Below, in pieces: positions 1-9,866 of a DNA stretch of 64,000 bases. Origin of the DNA: Candidatus Latescibacterota bacterium (lineage in GTDB: Bacteria > Latescibacterota > UBA2968); assembly GCA_022821275.1 (NCBI GenBank), contig JAJEDY010000011.1, positions 1 to 64,000 of the forward strand. The letters are read 5' to 3'. How positions within the stretch are numbered: the stretch's first letter is position 1; each line of letters starts with the position of its first letter. The notes below the pieces were generated by a model, which saw only the letters and a list, made by a program, of their open reading frames with translations, did not search any database and had not been told where the DNA came from. A program made the translations under genes and the position numbers.

Positions 1-373
1 AATTATCCTGATGCCAGCCCGTTGACGTGCCGCCATTGGGCAACTTGGGAAAAAACTTGGTGCCAAACAAATCGATATTTTCACCAATCAATGCCGCCAC
101 GCGGTCTAAAATTGCCGGCTCGCGCGCCAGTTCCAACACGCTGGAATCGACCACACAAACACCCTGAATTTTGTGTAACAAACCCGCCCGAGGCACACCT
201 TGACCGTCCAACTCAAGCGTCCAGTGCGGCACCTGCTCGGTCAGTTCGCGCCCCTCTGCGACCAGTTCATCAAAAACCTGCTTGTAATAGGCCAATCGCT
301 CGCCCTGAATCAGGGCTTTAAAAACGAGATACCCATCTTCTCGAAACTGCTGCACCTGTTCGCCAGTCAACAT
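1..373 (-). CDS. Phytanoyl-CoA dioxygenase (PhyH) family protein, partial
   Basis: Reading the minus strand from ATG at 373 gives an open frame of 124 codons that runs off the left edge. A GGAGGG ribosome site lies 4 bases before the ATG. The N-terminus (MLTGEQVQQFREDGYLVF) is typical of PhyH proteins, Fe(II)/2-oxoglutarate oxygenases that hydroxylate small molecules. The last visible residues, GWHQDN, hold the His-x-Asp iron ligand pair; the distal His and the 2-oxoglutarate-binding Arg lie outside the window. The substrate cannot be predicted. A second PhyH gene lies at 57671-58435. Confidence 0.85.
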   Translation of the reverse strand, partial: MLTGEQVQQFREDGYLVFKALIQGERLAYYKQVFDELVAEGRELTEQVPHWTLELDGQGVPRAGLLHKIQGVCVVDSSVLELAREPAILDRVAALIGENIDLFGTKFFPKLPNGGTSTGWHQDN

Positions 374-396
374 AAAACCCTCCATCTTGTATCTTA

Positions 397-480
397 AAAC
401 GGGCACCACGAGGTGGCGGTTTCAAACCGCCACCTACCGCCCCTACGTTCTATCCCTTCGTGTCCTTCGTGGATTTTACA
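397..480. repeat. Intergenic palindrome plus short tandem repeat
   Basis: A perfect 12+1+12 palindrome lies at 411-435 (AGGTGGCGGTTT, C, AAACCGCCACCT). It is followed by ACC...CCCTAC and then a CCTTCGTGTCCTTCGTGG tandem. The element at 14419-14443 has the same 12+1+12 layout and flank, so this looks like a dispersed extragenic repeat family rather than a gene-specific terminator. Confidence 0.6.
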
Positions 481-482
481 TC

Positions 483-1427
483 TCATTTCTCACCGCGAAG
501 TTCCCGATTCAACCGTGCGGCTTTCACCAACTCGCGCTCCAACAATTTATAATAAACCGCAGAATCCATTGTCGATTTTTTTTTCACCAGAGCCTGCACC
601 TCGTCAATCGCCTTGCCATAAGCGGCAACAAGCGCGGGCGAAGCACCTTTGGGAACGCGAAAATTGAGCAAAAAACAACGGTCTGCCAACACCCCATCAC
701 CCTCGCCAATATCGGACAGACGCGTACCCAACCCATCGCCATTATCGTCCAAAATCGCGTTCTCTGTCGCGATCAGCCCCTCACTCAAAAACCAGGCATC
801 TGTCAGTGAAGATGCTTGTGTGCAAATCTCCAGAACCGAAATGCGATCATCGCGATTCTGATCGGCACTCCCATCCTCCAGTGCCTGAACAAAAAAACGC
901 ATAAATTGCGTGGCATTGCGCTGATCTGTACTGCGCGTACTCGCGCATATAATGCGCCCATCTCGACTCAGAGCATTGACAAAAGGCGCACTCATCGACG
1001 CACCATTAACAACAATAATGCGCCGCGCAGATAACGTCTTCAAAAATCCGTCCAGATCTTCCGCCGTCAAATCCGCACCGGGAATATTCAGCTTGCCAAC
1101 CTGACGTCGATAACTCCCGTGCCCAATCAAAAAAATAAACACATCGTCGCCCGGCATTACCCGCTCCGACAAACTGCGGAATGCATTGCGAAGGCCCGCT
1201 ATTGACGACCTGCCATCGGCATTCTCACCCGTCTCATTTACCAACTGCACATTTGCTGCGGGATGATCGCATTGATCAATCAGCACCCGGCGCAAACGCT
1301 GCCCCCAATCGTCAAACCGCTCGGAATACTCGTCCTCTCCACCGCTACCGCTGATAATCACATCAAAAACAGCGGCATTCGCCTGCGCCAACATCAACAC
1401 CCAAATCGAGAACACCCATAATTTCAC
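483..1427 (-). CDS. Secreted caspase/legumain-like (C13-type) protein, probably inactive
   Basis: Start is the GTG at 1427, which overlaps the stop of the upstream gene (GTGA) and has GAGGAG just before it; an ATG at 1457 would overlap more. The 314-residue product begins with a signal peptide (KLWVFSIWVLMLAQANA). The FLIGHGS segment matches the His-Gly block of the clan CD (caspase/legumain) fold. At the following strand, where active members carry the nucleophilic Cys, the sequence reads VVNGASMSAPF, with no Cys. I infer a non-catalytic relative. It is the last gene of the VWA/MoxR operon. Clan assignment is by motif only. Confidence 0.6.
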   Translation of the reverse strand: MKLWVFSIWVLMLAQANAAVFDVIISGSGGEDEYSERFDDWGQRLRRVLIDQCDHPAANVQLVNETGENADGRSSIAGLRNAFRSLSERVMPGDDVFIFLIGHGSYRRQVGKLNIPGADLTAEDLDGFLKTLSARRIIVVNGASMSAPFVNALSRDGRIICASTRSTDQRNATQFMRFFVQALEDGSADQNRDDRISVLEICTQASSLTDAWFLSEGLIATENAILDDNGDGLGTRLSDIGEGDGVLADRCFLLNFRVPKGASPALVAAYGKAIDEVQALVKKKSTMDSAVYYKLLERELVKAARLNRELRGEK

Positions 1428-3781
1428 GGCTCTCCTCGCTTCCGTCTCAAATACCATTCAAGGCCGAGCAACAACACAAGTACTATATAAAAAGGCGGAA
1501 AATGCCACAACGGAAAACGATCCAATCGCGCATGGGCCTGATCGGTATATGGAATCTGCTCAGCCAATTCGTCCAGCGCGTCCAACTCGATAAATTTGCC
1601 CCCCGTATGTGCAGACAGGCGTTTCAAAAAGTCGGGATTATAACGCGCAGATAAAAACTCGAGATTATCCGGACGCGCCAGCACAGCTGCGTCCAGCTGT
1701 CCAACATCTGCGCCATCGGCATCGCGTGCAGTAAGTTTTACGCGGTGCAATCCCGCTTCTGTAGCCTCAAAAATCGCAGAATACGTACCCACCTCGGCAA
1801 TAGATTCAGAAACCGGCAACCTAACTGTCCCACCATTCGGTAACTCGACCAACACATCAACGGACAGCCCTTCGCGGGATTCAAAAAGAGAATCGCGCAC
1901 CACAAACTTCAAATCGCGCAGGTCCCCCACCACAACATCCTCGCCGCTATCAATCATCGTCACAGGCTCTGGCACCCGCATCGCCAGCAAACGCGCCAAC
2001 TGCCGCCAAAAGCGTTCGTGGGCGGCATTGTCAACATTCTGCATCATCTGCCACTGCCACGTCTCGCCCGTTCCCAGTGCCGCACTCAAACCCTCTCCAT
2101 ACCGCTGCCAGGCAAACAGCGGCTGTGCATCCACAGCTTCAGACTCGGCATCCACCGTCGCCATCACCGTTGCACCAGCGCGCACAGATGCAAACGCATT
2201 GACCCCGTAAAGCGCGGATAAATTCGCCCACTGCTCGGCATTGACTTCGGCATCTTCGCTCAAAGACCAGACCCCTGACAATAAGCCTTCAATCGTCGGC
2301 TTAGCGCGAAAAGCCACATCGTCATAATCGCCTGCAGGACCCAACACAACGGGTAACATCGGTTCAATAGTCGAATGCGCCCACCCGCCCTCTGAGTATG
2401 CACGCGGACCGCCCAGCATCAAAAAACTGCCCCCGCGTTTGGACACAAATTCCCGCGTCAAATTTAGTTGTGCAAGAGAAAAGAAATCGCGCTCAATATC
2501 CCCCCAGATCACCAGATGGTAGCGAAAAAGTTCTGAAACATCTGAGGGATACCCACTTGCCAACTCCGATTTTGACACGCCAATGCGGATAAAAACCGCT
2601 TCGTCATAACGCGGCGCATTCAACGCCTGATCGTCAAAGCCCTCAAAAAGGGGATTCGCCATCGTCGCATCGCGCCCCCGAAATACAAACTTGCGCTCGG
2701 CACCAGAAATGCGAACCAGACTCGATAGAACAAGTTGCGGTGCCCCATCTAAGGCACGTCTCAAAAACTTGCCCTCCCAATTGGGCCGCCCGCTAAAATA
2801 CAAAATGCGAAAAACGCGCTCGCGATTATCCACCAGAATATCCCGCGCATTATTCGCAGCAATGCGATCTTTGATCGCAACACCCGTAGTATCTGCCAAA
2901 CGCGTTCTCACGCGATGTGATAGCCAGCCCTCTCTTTGCGGGTCAAAATGGAGCCGGACATAATTCTCTTCCTGCGGTCCCACAATAGAGAGCGGTGACG
3001 ACGCCACCACCCGCGTGCCGTCCAGCACCTCAACCATTACATCTTCACCACCCAAACCCTCGGCCACCACCCGCGCTGTAATCGCTACCTCATCGGACCG
3101 CACGCGCGACACCGACACATCGGCCAATGCCAGATCGCGCCAGAGATCATCGCGACCTACCCCCACCGTAAAAACGGGCACATCGCCAGGCAAATCCGTT
3201 ATCGGAACAGGCGCAGCACTTTGCTGCACCCCATCGCTAAACACCACCACAGCCGACACCGCAGCACCCGACATTTGCTTTAGCACCCCGCGAACTGCAC
3301 CGACAATATCTGATCGCCCCTGATCAAACACCAGGTCTTCAATCTCATTTATGCGCGCTGTTGTGCTGCCAAACCGAAACCGCGCCACCTGGTGAGACTG
3401 CGTCAACACGCGCTCAAAATCCGACGTCTGGTACACCTGCACAAATCGTTCTGCCCGCGTCTCTCCACCATTTTCAGGCACCGTCATACTGCGAGAATCA
3501 TCAAACAAAACAGGCACAAAATGTGTACCAGGCTCCAATCTCTGCGCCACCAGCGCAGGCCCCAATAACAAAAACAGCACCAGCGTCAATGCCAGCGCGC
3601 GCAACCCAATCAACACCTTTGAAAGCGCGGGTCGCCGCCTGTGCCAAAGAACCAAACTCACACAAAAAACAACGCCGAGCAAGACCAGCGCCACAGGCCA
3701 TGCGACATCCAGCGCAAACCGCACATCTCGATACGCAACAGCGCGGTCTCCGGCCAATAAGTGTAATAACCAGTCAGTCAC
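1424..3781 (-). CDS. Membrane VWA-domain protein (BatA-like, with amidotransferase-like fold)
   Basis: The 785-residue protein has two membrane segments at the N-terminus, a von Willebrand A domain beginning around residue 85 (VPVLFDDSRSMTV, a MIDAS-like DxSxS variant), a central Rossmann-like part (RILYFSGRPNWEGKFLRRAL) of the kind annotated as class I glutamine-amidotransferase-like, and a C-terminal membrane helix before RRKRGEP. Its ATG overlaps the stop of the DUF4175 gene (ATGA) and its own stop overlaps the next start, so translation is probably coupled. In MoxR operons such VWA proteins are thought to be periplasm-facing partners of the AAA ATPase. The substrate of the system is unknown. 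Confidence 0.75.
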   Translation of the reverse strand: MTDWLLHLLAGDRAVAYRDVRFALDVAWPVALVLLGVVFCVSLVLWHRRRPALSKVLIGLRALALTLVLFLLLGPALVAQRLEPGTHFVPVLFDDSRSMTVPENGGETRAERFVQVYQTSDFERVLTQSHQVARFRFGSTTARINEIEDLVFDQGRSDIVGAVRGVLKQMSGAAVSAVVVFSDGVQQSAAPVPITDLPGDVPVFTVGVGRDDLWRDLALADVSVSRVRSDEVAITARVVAEGLGGEDVMVEVLDGTRVVASSPLSIVGPQEENYVRLHFDPQREGWLSHRVRTRLADTTGVAIKDRIAANNARDILVDNRERVFRILYFSGRPNWEGKFLRRALDGAPQLVLSSLVRISGAERKFVFRGRDATMANPLFEGFDDQALNAPRYDEAVFIRIGVSKSELASGYPSDVSELFRYHLVIWGDIERDFFSLAQLNLTREFVSKRGGSFLMLGGPRAYSEGGWAHSTIEPMLPVVLGPAGDYDDVAFRAKPTIEGLLSGVWSLSEDAEVNAEQWANLSALYGVNAFASVRAGATVMATVDAESEAVDAQPLFAWQRYGEGLSAALGTGETWQWQMMQNVDNAAHERFWRQLARLLAMRVPEPVTMIDSGEDVVVGDLRDLKFVVRDSLFESREGLSVDVLVELPNGGTVRLPVSESIAEVGTYSAIFEATEAGLHRVKLTARDADGADVGQLDAAVLARPDNLEFLSARYNPDFLKRLSAHTGGKFIELDALDELAEQIPYTDQAHARLDRFPLWHFPPFYIVLVLLLGLEWYLRRKRGEP

Positions 3782-6700
3782 TTCTCACTTTCCGTCAATG
3801 CCTTAAAATACTCGGCAACGCGGGCGCGGTATTGCTCGGGGATTTCATCTGACTTGCCAGCGGAAAGACCATAGTCTCCTTTACGCTCGCGAATCAGCAC
3901 CGACAATTCTTCGGCAGACAGCGTCAAAGGCTTGATCGCGCGCTCAAAAATCAAATCGTATTGCGGCACAGCCCCCTTGCGATAATAATCGCGCCCAATA
4001 CCCGCCAGATCTTCGCGGATACCCGTCAACCGCAGTCGCACATTCAAATCAGCCGGCAAAAGCGACTCGGCCTCGCGCAATCGATCCATCCAATCGCGAA
4101 AACCGCCTTCGGCAAATCGGCGCAACGCATCGGGATCTTGCGGTCCCCAGCCAAATCGCCTGTCATCGCCCCCCCTTTCTCCCCCCATCACACTCTCCAG
4201 ACGCTCCTGCGCCCGCTCCAGCGCCTCCAGGTCATCGCGCACCAGAAGTTGCGCGACCCCATCGAGTTTTTCAGCCGCCTGATCCAACTTTTCCGCCACA
4301 CCGCGCTCGTGTGTCTCCGATGCCCGCCACGCCCCCAACCTCACGAACCGCTCGCCCGCTTGCATATCTTCAAAAATACCCTCTCGGCTCGTCTCGCGCA
4401 GCCAATCATTGAGTTTTTGCGCCATCAAACCCTGGCTTTCAACGGCCTTTTCCGCCAACGCACTCGCCTCCTCCATCATATCGCGGAACTGATCAGCCGT
4501 GCGTTGCTTGCCCTCGAGCATCTCGCTCAACGCGCGCTCCGATTCAGAAAGCGTTCCGCGCCGCGTCTGCTGCGCCTCTGCCTGCGCAACCAGTCCCTCC
4601 TGTTGGACGCGCAAACTATCCATCTTGTCTTGCAACATTTTCATGCGCTCAGCCGCTGCCCCGCGCGATAAATTGCCCAATTGCTCCTGCACATCGCGCA
4701 ATGCGTCCAAAGCGCGATTGCCCGCAGCCCGCGCCCGTTGCAACTGATCATTATTCAGATTTTGTGCGCTGCGACTCATTTGCTGTCGCGCACCTTCCAA
4801 TTGTTCCCGCGCCCGCCGCGCCTGTTGTGGGTCCATATCTCCAGACGCAATCTCGCCGTTGACCGCATCGAGGGCGTCCATCGTCTGACGCTGTGCCTCG
4901 CGCAACTGCTCCAGGCGCCGTTCGGCTTCTTCGCGCGCTTCGCGCTCCAGCTTTTCCGCCTCTGAAATCAACTGCGCCACATCTTCGTTAATCGCCGCCT
5001 GCCGCCTGGTCAATTCCTCAATTTTATTTTGCGCCTCTGCGGTCTCCGCAAGTTGCTGTTGCAATGTAGATGCCTCTTCCCGAAAATCTCGCCGTTGCGC
5101 CAACTCCAGACCATCCAGTTCGCGTTGCTGTCCCTGACCTCCACCGCCGCGCTGCCGCTGCCTACCTTGCACAACCTCCGACTCTCTCGGTCTCATTTGC
5201 AACAGGTATCGGTACGCGCGCTGTGCGTGCCCCCATGCCCTTGCCAATGCCGCATCGGGATCGTCAAAAGACGCCTCGTGCAGTGCCTCTACAACCCCAG
5301 CAAACTCCGCCTCCAAATCCGCAGATGGATTCCTCACAGAACCCCGAACATTCTCCTGTGCCTCGATAATAGCTTGCTTCTGCTCATCGTATTCTTCCCA
5401 ATCCATTCCCGACGCGCCTTTGCGCAAATTCCAGATCGCAATAATCACCTGCTTCTGGCCCTCAGCACCACCCCGCTGTCCCCTGCCCTGTCCTTGCTGA
5501 CCGCCCTCATTGCTCACAGCCTGGCGATAGAGCCGTTCAAAAGGCCGAATCTCCAAAAAGTAGGGATCGCCCAAAGTCTCCACCTCAGACCGTCCCGGCT
5601 TGCCATCTTCTGCCCAGACCGTCCAGGTAATAAAATCGCCCGCGGCGAGACCCAGACCTTCCAATGCCATCGGATACTCGCCATCGGCACTTTCTATCCG
5701 CGCAGTCTCCTTCGCAAGAGAAATCCGCACGGGATCGCGCCCTGCCACCTCGTATTGCAAACCGTAATCCGTGAGCATGTAATCGTCTTTTATCGAAAAC
5801 CCAAAAGCCACCTCCTCAATTGCCGTAGCTTCGTCATCTCCGCGGGGAAAACGAACCTGGATACGCGGCGGCTGATCGACCTTCGCCGTAATTTTATACG
5901 CGCGCGCATACTCATTTTCCCGGCCATCGGCATCTTGCAACCCCACCTCGTACGAGCCATTCTCCGTAATCGACAGCGTACCTTCCCACAAGGCATCGTC
6001 TGATTTCTCCAACACCATTTCTTCCCCATCATCCAATACCAGTGATGCCTTCTCCAACTCTTTATTTACCGTCACCGACACCACCACCTCAGTACCTTCG
6101 GGTGCCGTAATATCGCCGCCATAAGGCACATCCCGATCTTCCATCTCCAAATAGTCGGGGTAGCGATACAGGAGTCCTATCGACACCACTTCGGGCGGCG
6201 TCCACACCGACAGCCGATACACTTCTGAACGATAAGTCCCAACCTGCACCTGGTATTCTGTATCGGCATACAAATCGCGCAACTGGTGGGCAAACACATC
6301 GCCAGCCTCTCCTGGCTCTAACGGCGCAGTTTGCCAGTCCCCGCCCGATGTCCGCCACTGAATCGCCTTGCTCGCACCCATAAGATCTGTCGTCACCCAC
6401 ACCATCTGATGCGCCCCGCGCCGCACCCGCGCATCACCCGGTTCAACCGTATAGGGCAACGGCAAAGCCGGTGCAAAAAACAACCGCCCTGCAATATCGC
6501 GCAGATCAACCTGCCAAAACGCCAGGAACAACACAACAGCCCCCAATCCCCAAACCCCAACAACCGCGCGTCGCACCCGCTTCAAAACGCGCAAATCAAT
6601 CACAGGTGGCGCCTGTATCGCCGACAATTCGCGCACCTGCTGAAACACCTGCTCGGTCATCCACTCGGAAACCGGCGTTGCCCCGTGCAGCGACACAGTG

Positions 6701-7011
6701 CTCACAATCAGATCCTCAAGCTCGGGATGATGTGCATCGATAAACAGCGCGATCTGCTCTCGCGTCACCACCGCCCGCTGCGGAACGTACAACCACTTAT
6801 AACCCGCGCCAAAAACCAGAATGAGAAATGCGATCACCGGTACAATCACAGGCATGCGGTCGGTAAAAGCCACCACAGCGCACAACCCGATCAGCAACCC
6901 CAAAAATACGGCACCAAATATCAACCGACCCTGCAAACGCCGCCGTCGCTCAAATTGCGCAGCCACTTCGCGGATCGCGTGTTCCAATTTAAGCGGTAGC
7001 AATGGTATCAT
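3778..7011 (-). CDS. DUF4175-type membrane protein with long Gln/Glu-rich coiled coil
   Basis: Start is the ATG at 7011, which forms an ATGA overlap with the upstream stop; an in-frame start at 7092 would overlap by 85 bases and lacks support. The 1077-residue product has N-terminal membrane helices (LIFGAVFLGLLIGLCAVVAF), a beta-rich extracytoplasmic part, a low-complexity GQ-rich linker (GQQGQGRGQRGGAEGQ) around residue 510 and several hundred residues of charged, Gln/Glu/Arg-rich coiled coil. Layout and position between two VWA genes fit DUF4175 proteins of MoxR operons. It probably acts as an envelope scaffold, but no activity can be assigned. Confidence 0.7.
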   Translation of the reverse strand: MIPLLPLKLEHAIREVAAQFERRRRLQGRLIFGAVFLGLLIGLCAVVAFTDRMPVIVPVIAFLILVFGAGYKWLYVPQRAVVTREQIALFIDAHHPELEDLIVSTVSLHGATPVSEWMTEQVFQQVRELSAIQAPPVIDLRVLKRVRRAVVGVWGLGAVVLFLAFWQVDLRDIAGRLFFAPALPLPYTVEPGDARVRRGAHQMVWVTTDLMGASKAIQWRTSGGDWQTAPLEPGEAGDVFAHQLRDLYADTEYQVQVGTYRSEVYRLSVWTPPEVVSIGLLYRYPDYLEMEDRDVPYGGDITAPEGTEVVVSVTVNKELEKASLVLDDGEEMVLEKSDDALWEGTLSITENGSYEVGLQDADGRENEYARAYKITAKVDQPPRIQVRFPRGDDEATAIEEVAFGFSIKDDYMLTDYGLQYEVAGRDPVRISLAKETARIESADGEYPMALEGLGLAAGDFITWTVWAEDGKPGRSEVETLGDPYFLEIRPFERLYRQAVSNEGGQQGQGRGQRGGAEGQKQVIIAIWNLRKGASGMDWEEYDEQKQAIIEAQENVRGSVRNPSADLEAEFAGVVEALHEASFDDPDAALARAWGHAQRAYRYLLQMRPRESEVVQGRQRQRGGGGQGQQRELDGLELAQRRDFREEASTLQQQLAETAEAQNKIEELTRRQAAINEDVAQLISEAEKLEREAREEAERRLEQLREAQRQTMDALDAVNGEIASGDMDPQQARRAREQLEGARQQMSRSAQNLNNDQLQRARAAGNRALDALRDVQEQLGNLSRGAAAERMKMLQDKMDSLRVQQEGLVAQAEAQQTRRGTLSESERALSEMLEGKQRTADQFRDMMEEASALAEKAVESQGLMAQKLNDWLRETSREGIFEDMQAGERFVRLGAWRASETHERGVAEKLDQAAEKLDGVAQLLVRDDLEALERAQERLESVMGGERGGDDRRFGWGPQDPDALRRFAEGGFRDWMDRLREAESLLPADLNVRLRLTGIREDLAGIGRDYYRKGAVPQYDLIFERAIKPLTLSAEELSVLIRERKGDYGLSAGKSDEIPEQYRARVAEYFKALTESEK

Positions 7012-8924
7012 GTCCGCACCTCCCGCGCACTCAAATACGCGGCGTAAAAATGTTCGACCAAAAGCAAGGCGAGCAAAAAACCGAGTATCCAACGCCCATA
7101 TTCATACACAATCGAAAGATCATCCAAAAGTTTGCCAGCACTCTGAAATAACACGGGCGCATCGCACAGCCGAATCTCAAATTCCGCGGGCGTTATCCGC
7201 ATCAAATCGCTCTCTCGATCTGAGACATTGACCGATGCGGTTTGCGTTCCCCACCGATATACGCCTGGCGCATGGAATATGTGTCCATCACCAATTACAG
7301 AACCCGACCCCTCTGGTCCCAGAACCCGCTCCACCGCATCAGGAGCGCTTATGGCATCGCCCACCTGGTAATCTGTCTCGATCTCTCGATCACCAGATAA
7401 ATAGCGCAACGTCTCGTGCAACAAAGGCACAAACCGCGGCGTTCGCGCCAGATTTGACCGATCAAACCCCATACCACCGGCCCAGACCACAATGCGACCT
7501 TCTCCTATCCTGCCCTCGACAATAGCGGGCATCAAATCGTCGTATTTTGCCAGCACTGCGGCTGAACTGTCAGCGGTAATAACGTGGTAATTCTCATAGC
7601 GCACAGATGAAAAATCGTTAAACCGCGCCCCCCTGAAAGGGCGAAAAATGGGATGTTCTAAATCGACCCACGCCAGCGCGGCATACCTCGCATCTTCCAC
7701 CTCGGAAACCCGGATATTCGCACGCGCGAGCAAGGCATTCACAGACTGAATATCGGCATCCTTGCGAAGCGGCAAAAACAGCGCGCCGCCGTTCTCAACA
7801 TAGTCTGCAAACTCGTCCGCAGAAGTCACATCTTCGGCAATCACCACCGACCCCATAAGTTCTCCAGACCAGACCAATCGCCAGTCCGCACTCTCAGGTA
7901 CAGCAGCCTTGAGCATAAACTGCGAGGACTCCGAAGCATTCACCACCGCAATGGGATGTTGCGGTTTGGCAAGCCACGCAAAAAAACGGCGATCATCTCG
8001 CAGCAAGCCATCGCCTCCCGCGAGTGCGACATATCCGCTTATCCCATCCTCCAAAGGCACGGAGAACGCCACCTGTGTCGCATTGCCCTGCAACACCGTC
8101 ACATCGCGTGTTTCTATCACCTCTCCATCGACCATGAGTTGCGCGGCAAGTCCCCCTTGCCCAGACCAATTTCTCACCCGCGCGCGAACCCGCAACGCAT
8201 CGTCCTTTACAGCTCGCACAGCGAGCGCGTCAACCGACGCATTGGACACCTGGGCAGCCCCCACATCCACCGCTTGAAACGCAATCGCCCCCGGTAACCG
8301 CCATCCCATATCGGACAGCGGCATGCCACTCGCCTGAAAATCGCTGATCACATGCACCACGCGCTTCACCTGCGCGGTATCGGCAGCAAAAACATGCTCG
8401 ACCACCTGAAGTGCCGAAACATAATCGGTATGTGCCCACGTCACATCGGCATCGTCAATAGCGTGTCGCACATCTGTCACATCACCCGAAAGTGGTACAT
8501 CCACCACTCCCTGCTGTGCAAAGCGCACAAACCCAACCCGATCTCCAGGCGCCACGGTCTCCAGCACGGATTTCGCTCCCAACTTCGCGCGCTCCCACAC
8601 CCCATCATATCCCATACTCAGCGACACATCCATCGCAATTACATGATCAGTCGTCCCCGAAGACGCCGCCTCAGCATTCAACATCATCTCCTGGAAAGGC
8701 CGTGCAAACGCAAGCGCCAGAGCGACCAGCACCGCCATTCTCAACAACATCAACACAACGTGTTGAACGCGCCTGCGCTCGATCACCTCGCGCTTGACAT
8801 CGGGCACAAACATCAAACTGCTAAACCGCACGGTCTCGCGCTCAGGACGGCGAATGCGATGCACAAAATAGGGAATGCCAATCAGCGCAACACCCAGAGC
8901 AAAAAGTGGAGCCAGCAACCCCAT
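7008..8924 (-). CDS. BatA-domain / VWA membrane protein
   Basis: Start is the ATG at 8924 (GGGAGGT five bases upstream), overlapping the DUF58 stop by one base as TGATG; the adjacent GTG at 8927 is spaced too close to the ribosome site. The N-terminus (MGLLAPLFALGVALIGIPYFVH..RRP) is the BatA signature, followed by a membrane helix and a VWA domain with the intact MIDAS start AMDVSLSM near residue 94. A C-terminal helix (GRWILGFLLALLLVEHFY) closes the 638-residue protein. It would pair with MoxR (9867-10895) and DUF58 (8924-9856) at the membrane. Confidence 0.82.
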   Translation of the reverse strand: MGLLAPLFALGVALIGIPYFVHRIRRPERETVRFSSLMFVPDVKREVIERRRVQHVVLMLLRMAVLVALALAFARPFQEMMLNAEAASSGTTDHVIAMDVSLSMGYDGVWERAKLGAKSVLETVAPGDRVGFVRFAQQGVVDVPLSGDVTDVRHAIDDADVTWAHTDYVSALQVVEHVFAADTAQVKRVVHVISDFQASGMPLSDMGWRLPGAIAFQAVDVGAAQVSNASVDALAVRAVKDDALRVRARVRNWSGQGGLAAQLMVDGEVIETRDVTVLQGNATQVAFSVPLEDGISGYVALAGGDGLLRDDRRFFAWLAKPQHPIAVVNASESSQFMLKAAVPESADWRLVWSGELMGSVVIAEDVTSADEFADYVENGGALFLPLRKDADIQSVNALLARANIRVSEVEDARYAALAWVDLEHPIFRPFRGARFNDFSSVRYENYHVITADSSAAVLAKYDDLMPAIVEGRIGEGRIVVWAGGMGFDRSNLARTPRFVPLLHETLRYLSGDREIETDYQVGDAISAPDAVERVLGPEGSGSVIGDGHIFHAPGVYRWGTQTASVNVSDRESDLMRITPAEFEIRLCDAPVLFQSAGKLLDDLSIVYEYGRWILGFLLALLLVEHFYAAYLSAREVRT

Positions 8925-9856
8925 CACACACCTCCCTGCGACCGCCTGCTCGGCGCGATCAGCCCATCATTGCGCCGATGTAAAAACCGGTGCAACGCCA
9001 TATCCAGAGGTTCAGAACACGCGAACTCTTCAATATCGATCTCCGCCGACAAACACGCTTCTCTTATCGCGTCAAAATGTCGTCTGCGATTTTCCAAATA
9101 GGCTTCGCGCACCTCCTCTGGCACGGCAAATTGCTCGCGACTATCCTCGGCATCCACCAGCGTCACCGACCGGTCAAAGGGAAACGTCTGTTCAGCCGGA
9201 TCGCTCACCTGCAACACCAGCACATCGTGACGCTGCGCCCGCAGAGAACGCAAATGCAAAATCATCTCATCTGCCGGATGCAACAAATCCCCGATCAACA
9301 CCACCATGCCCCGCGCAGGCAACACATCGCCCATCACGCGCAACGTCCCCGCCGTATCCGTCTCTTCACCCGCGGGTCTCAAATTGTCGATCTCCATCAA
9401 AATGCGATGGCGTTGCCCATCCCGACGACGCGCTGGCACGTGCGCAATCAACTCCCGATGATAAGCCGCAAAACCCACGGCATCCCCCTGACCGGAAGCC
9501 AGCATCACCAGACACGCCGCCAGCATCTGTGCGTAGCGAAATTTGCTCACCACCCCCGAACCATAATCCATAGACGCACTGCAATCCAGCAAAATAGTAG
9601 AACGCAAATTGCGCTCATCCTGAAACTGCTTCACGTGCAGCCGATCACTCCGCCCGTACAACCGCCAATCCACAAAGCGCAAATCATCACCCCACGCATA
9701 AGGGCGATATTGGGCAAACTCGACCGACGCCCCGTGGTGAATACTGCGATGCGCCCCACCTTGCAGCCCAGAAATAACCGTACGCGCCAGAAGTTCCAGA
9801 TCCGCAATACGCGCCAACTCAGCCGGATCGAGATATGTGTAAATGGAATTTTGCAT
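8924..9856 (-). CDS. DUF58 domain protein
   Basis: The 310-residue protein carries the DUF58 hallmark Y.PGDD.R.IDW-type segment (here QYRPYAWGDDLRFVDWRLYG, residues about 49-68) and a VWA-like stretch with LLDCSASM (about 90-97). DUF58 proteins are cytoplasmic partners of MoxR ATPases. The gene follows MoxR by 10 bases and its stop overlaps the start of the BatA-like gene. The ribosome site is weak, so coupling to MoxR translation is plausible. Confidence 0.85.
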   Translation of the reverse strand: MQNSIYTYLDPAELARIADLELLARTVISGLQGGAHRSIHHGASVEFAQYRPYAWGDDLRFVDWRLYGRSDRLHVKQFQDERNLRSTILLDCSASMDYGSGVVSKFRYAQMLAACLVMLASGQGDAVGFAAYHRELIAHVPARRRDGQRHRILMEIDNLRPAGEETDTAGTLRVMGDVLPARGMVVLIGDLLHPADEMILHLRSLRAQRHDVLVLQVSDPAEQTFPFDRSVTLVDAEDSREQFAVPEEVREAYLENRRRHFDAIREACLSAEIDIEEFACSEPLDMALHRFLHRRNDGLIAPSRRSQGGV

Positions 9857-9866
9857 AGCGGCTGTC

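Noticed and set aside
5029-6003. Plus-strand open frame of 324 codons
   Set aside because: Antisense to the DUF4175 gene; Arg/Leu/Pro-rich shadow without motif or ribosome site.
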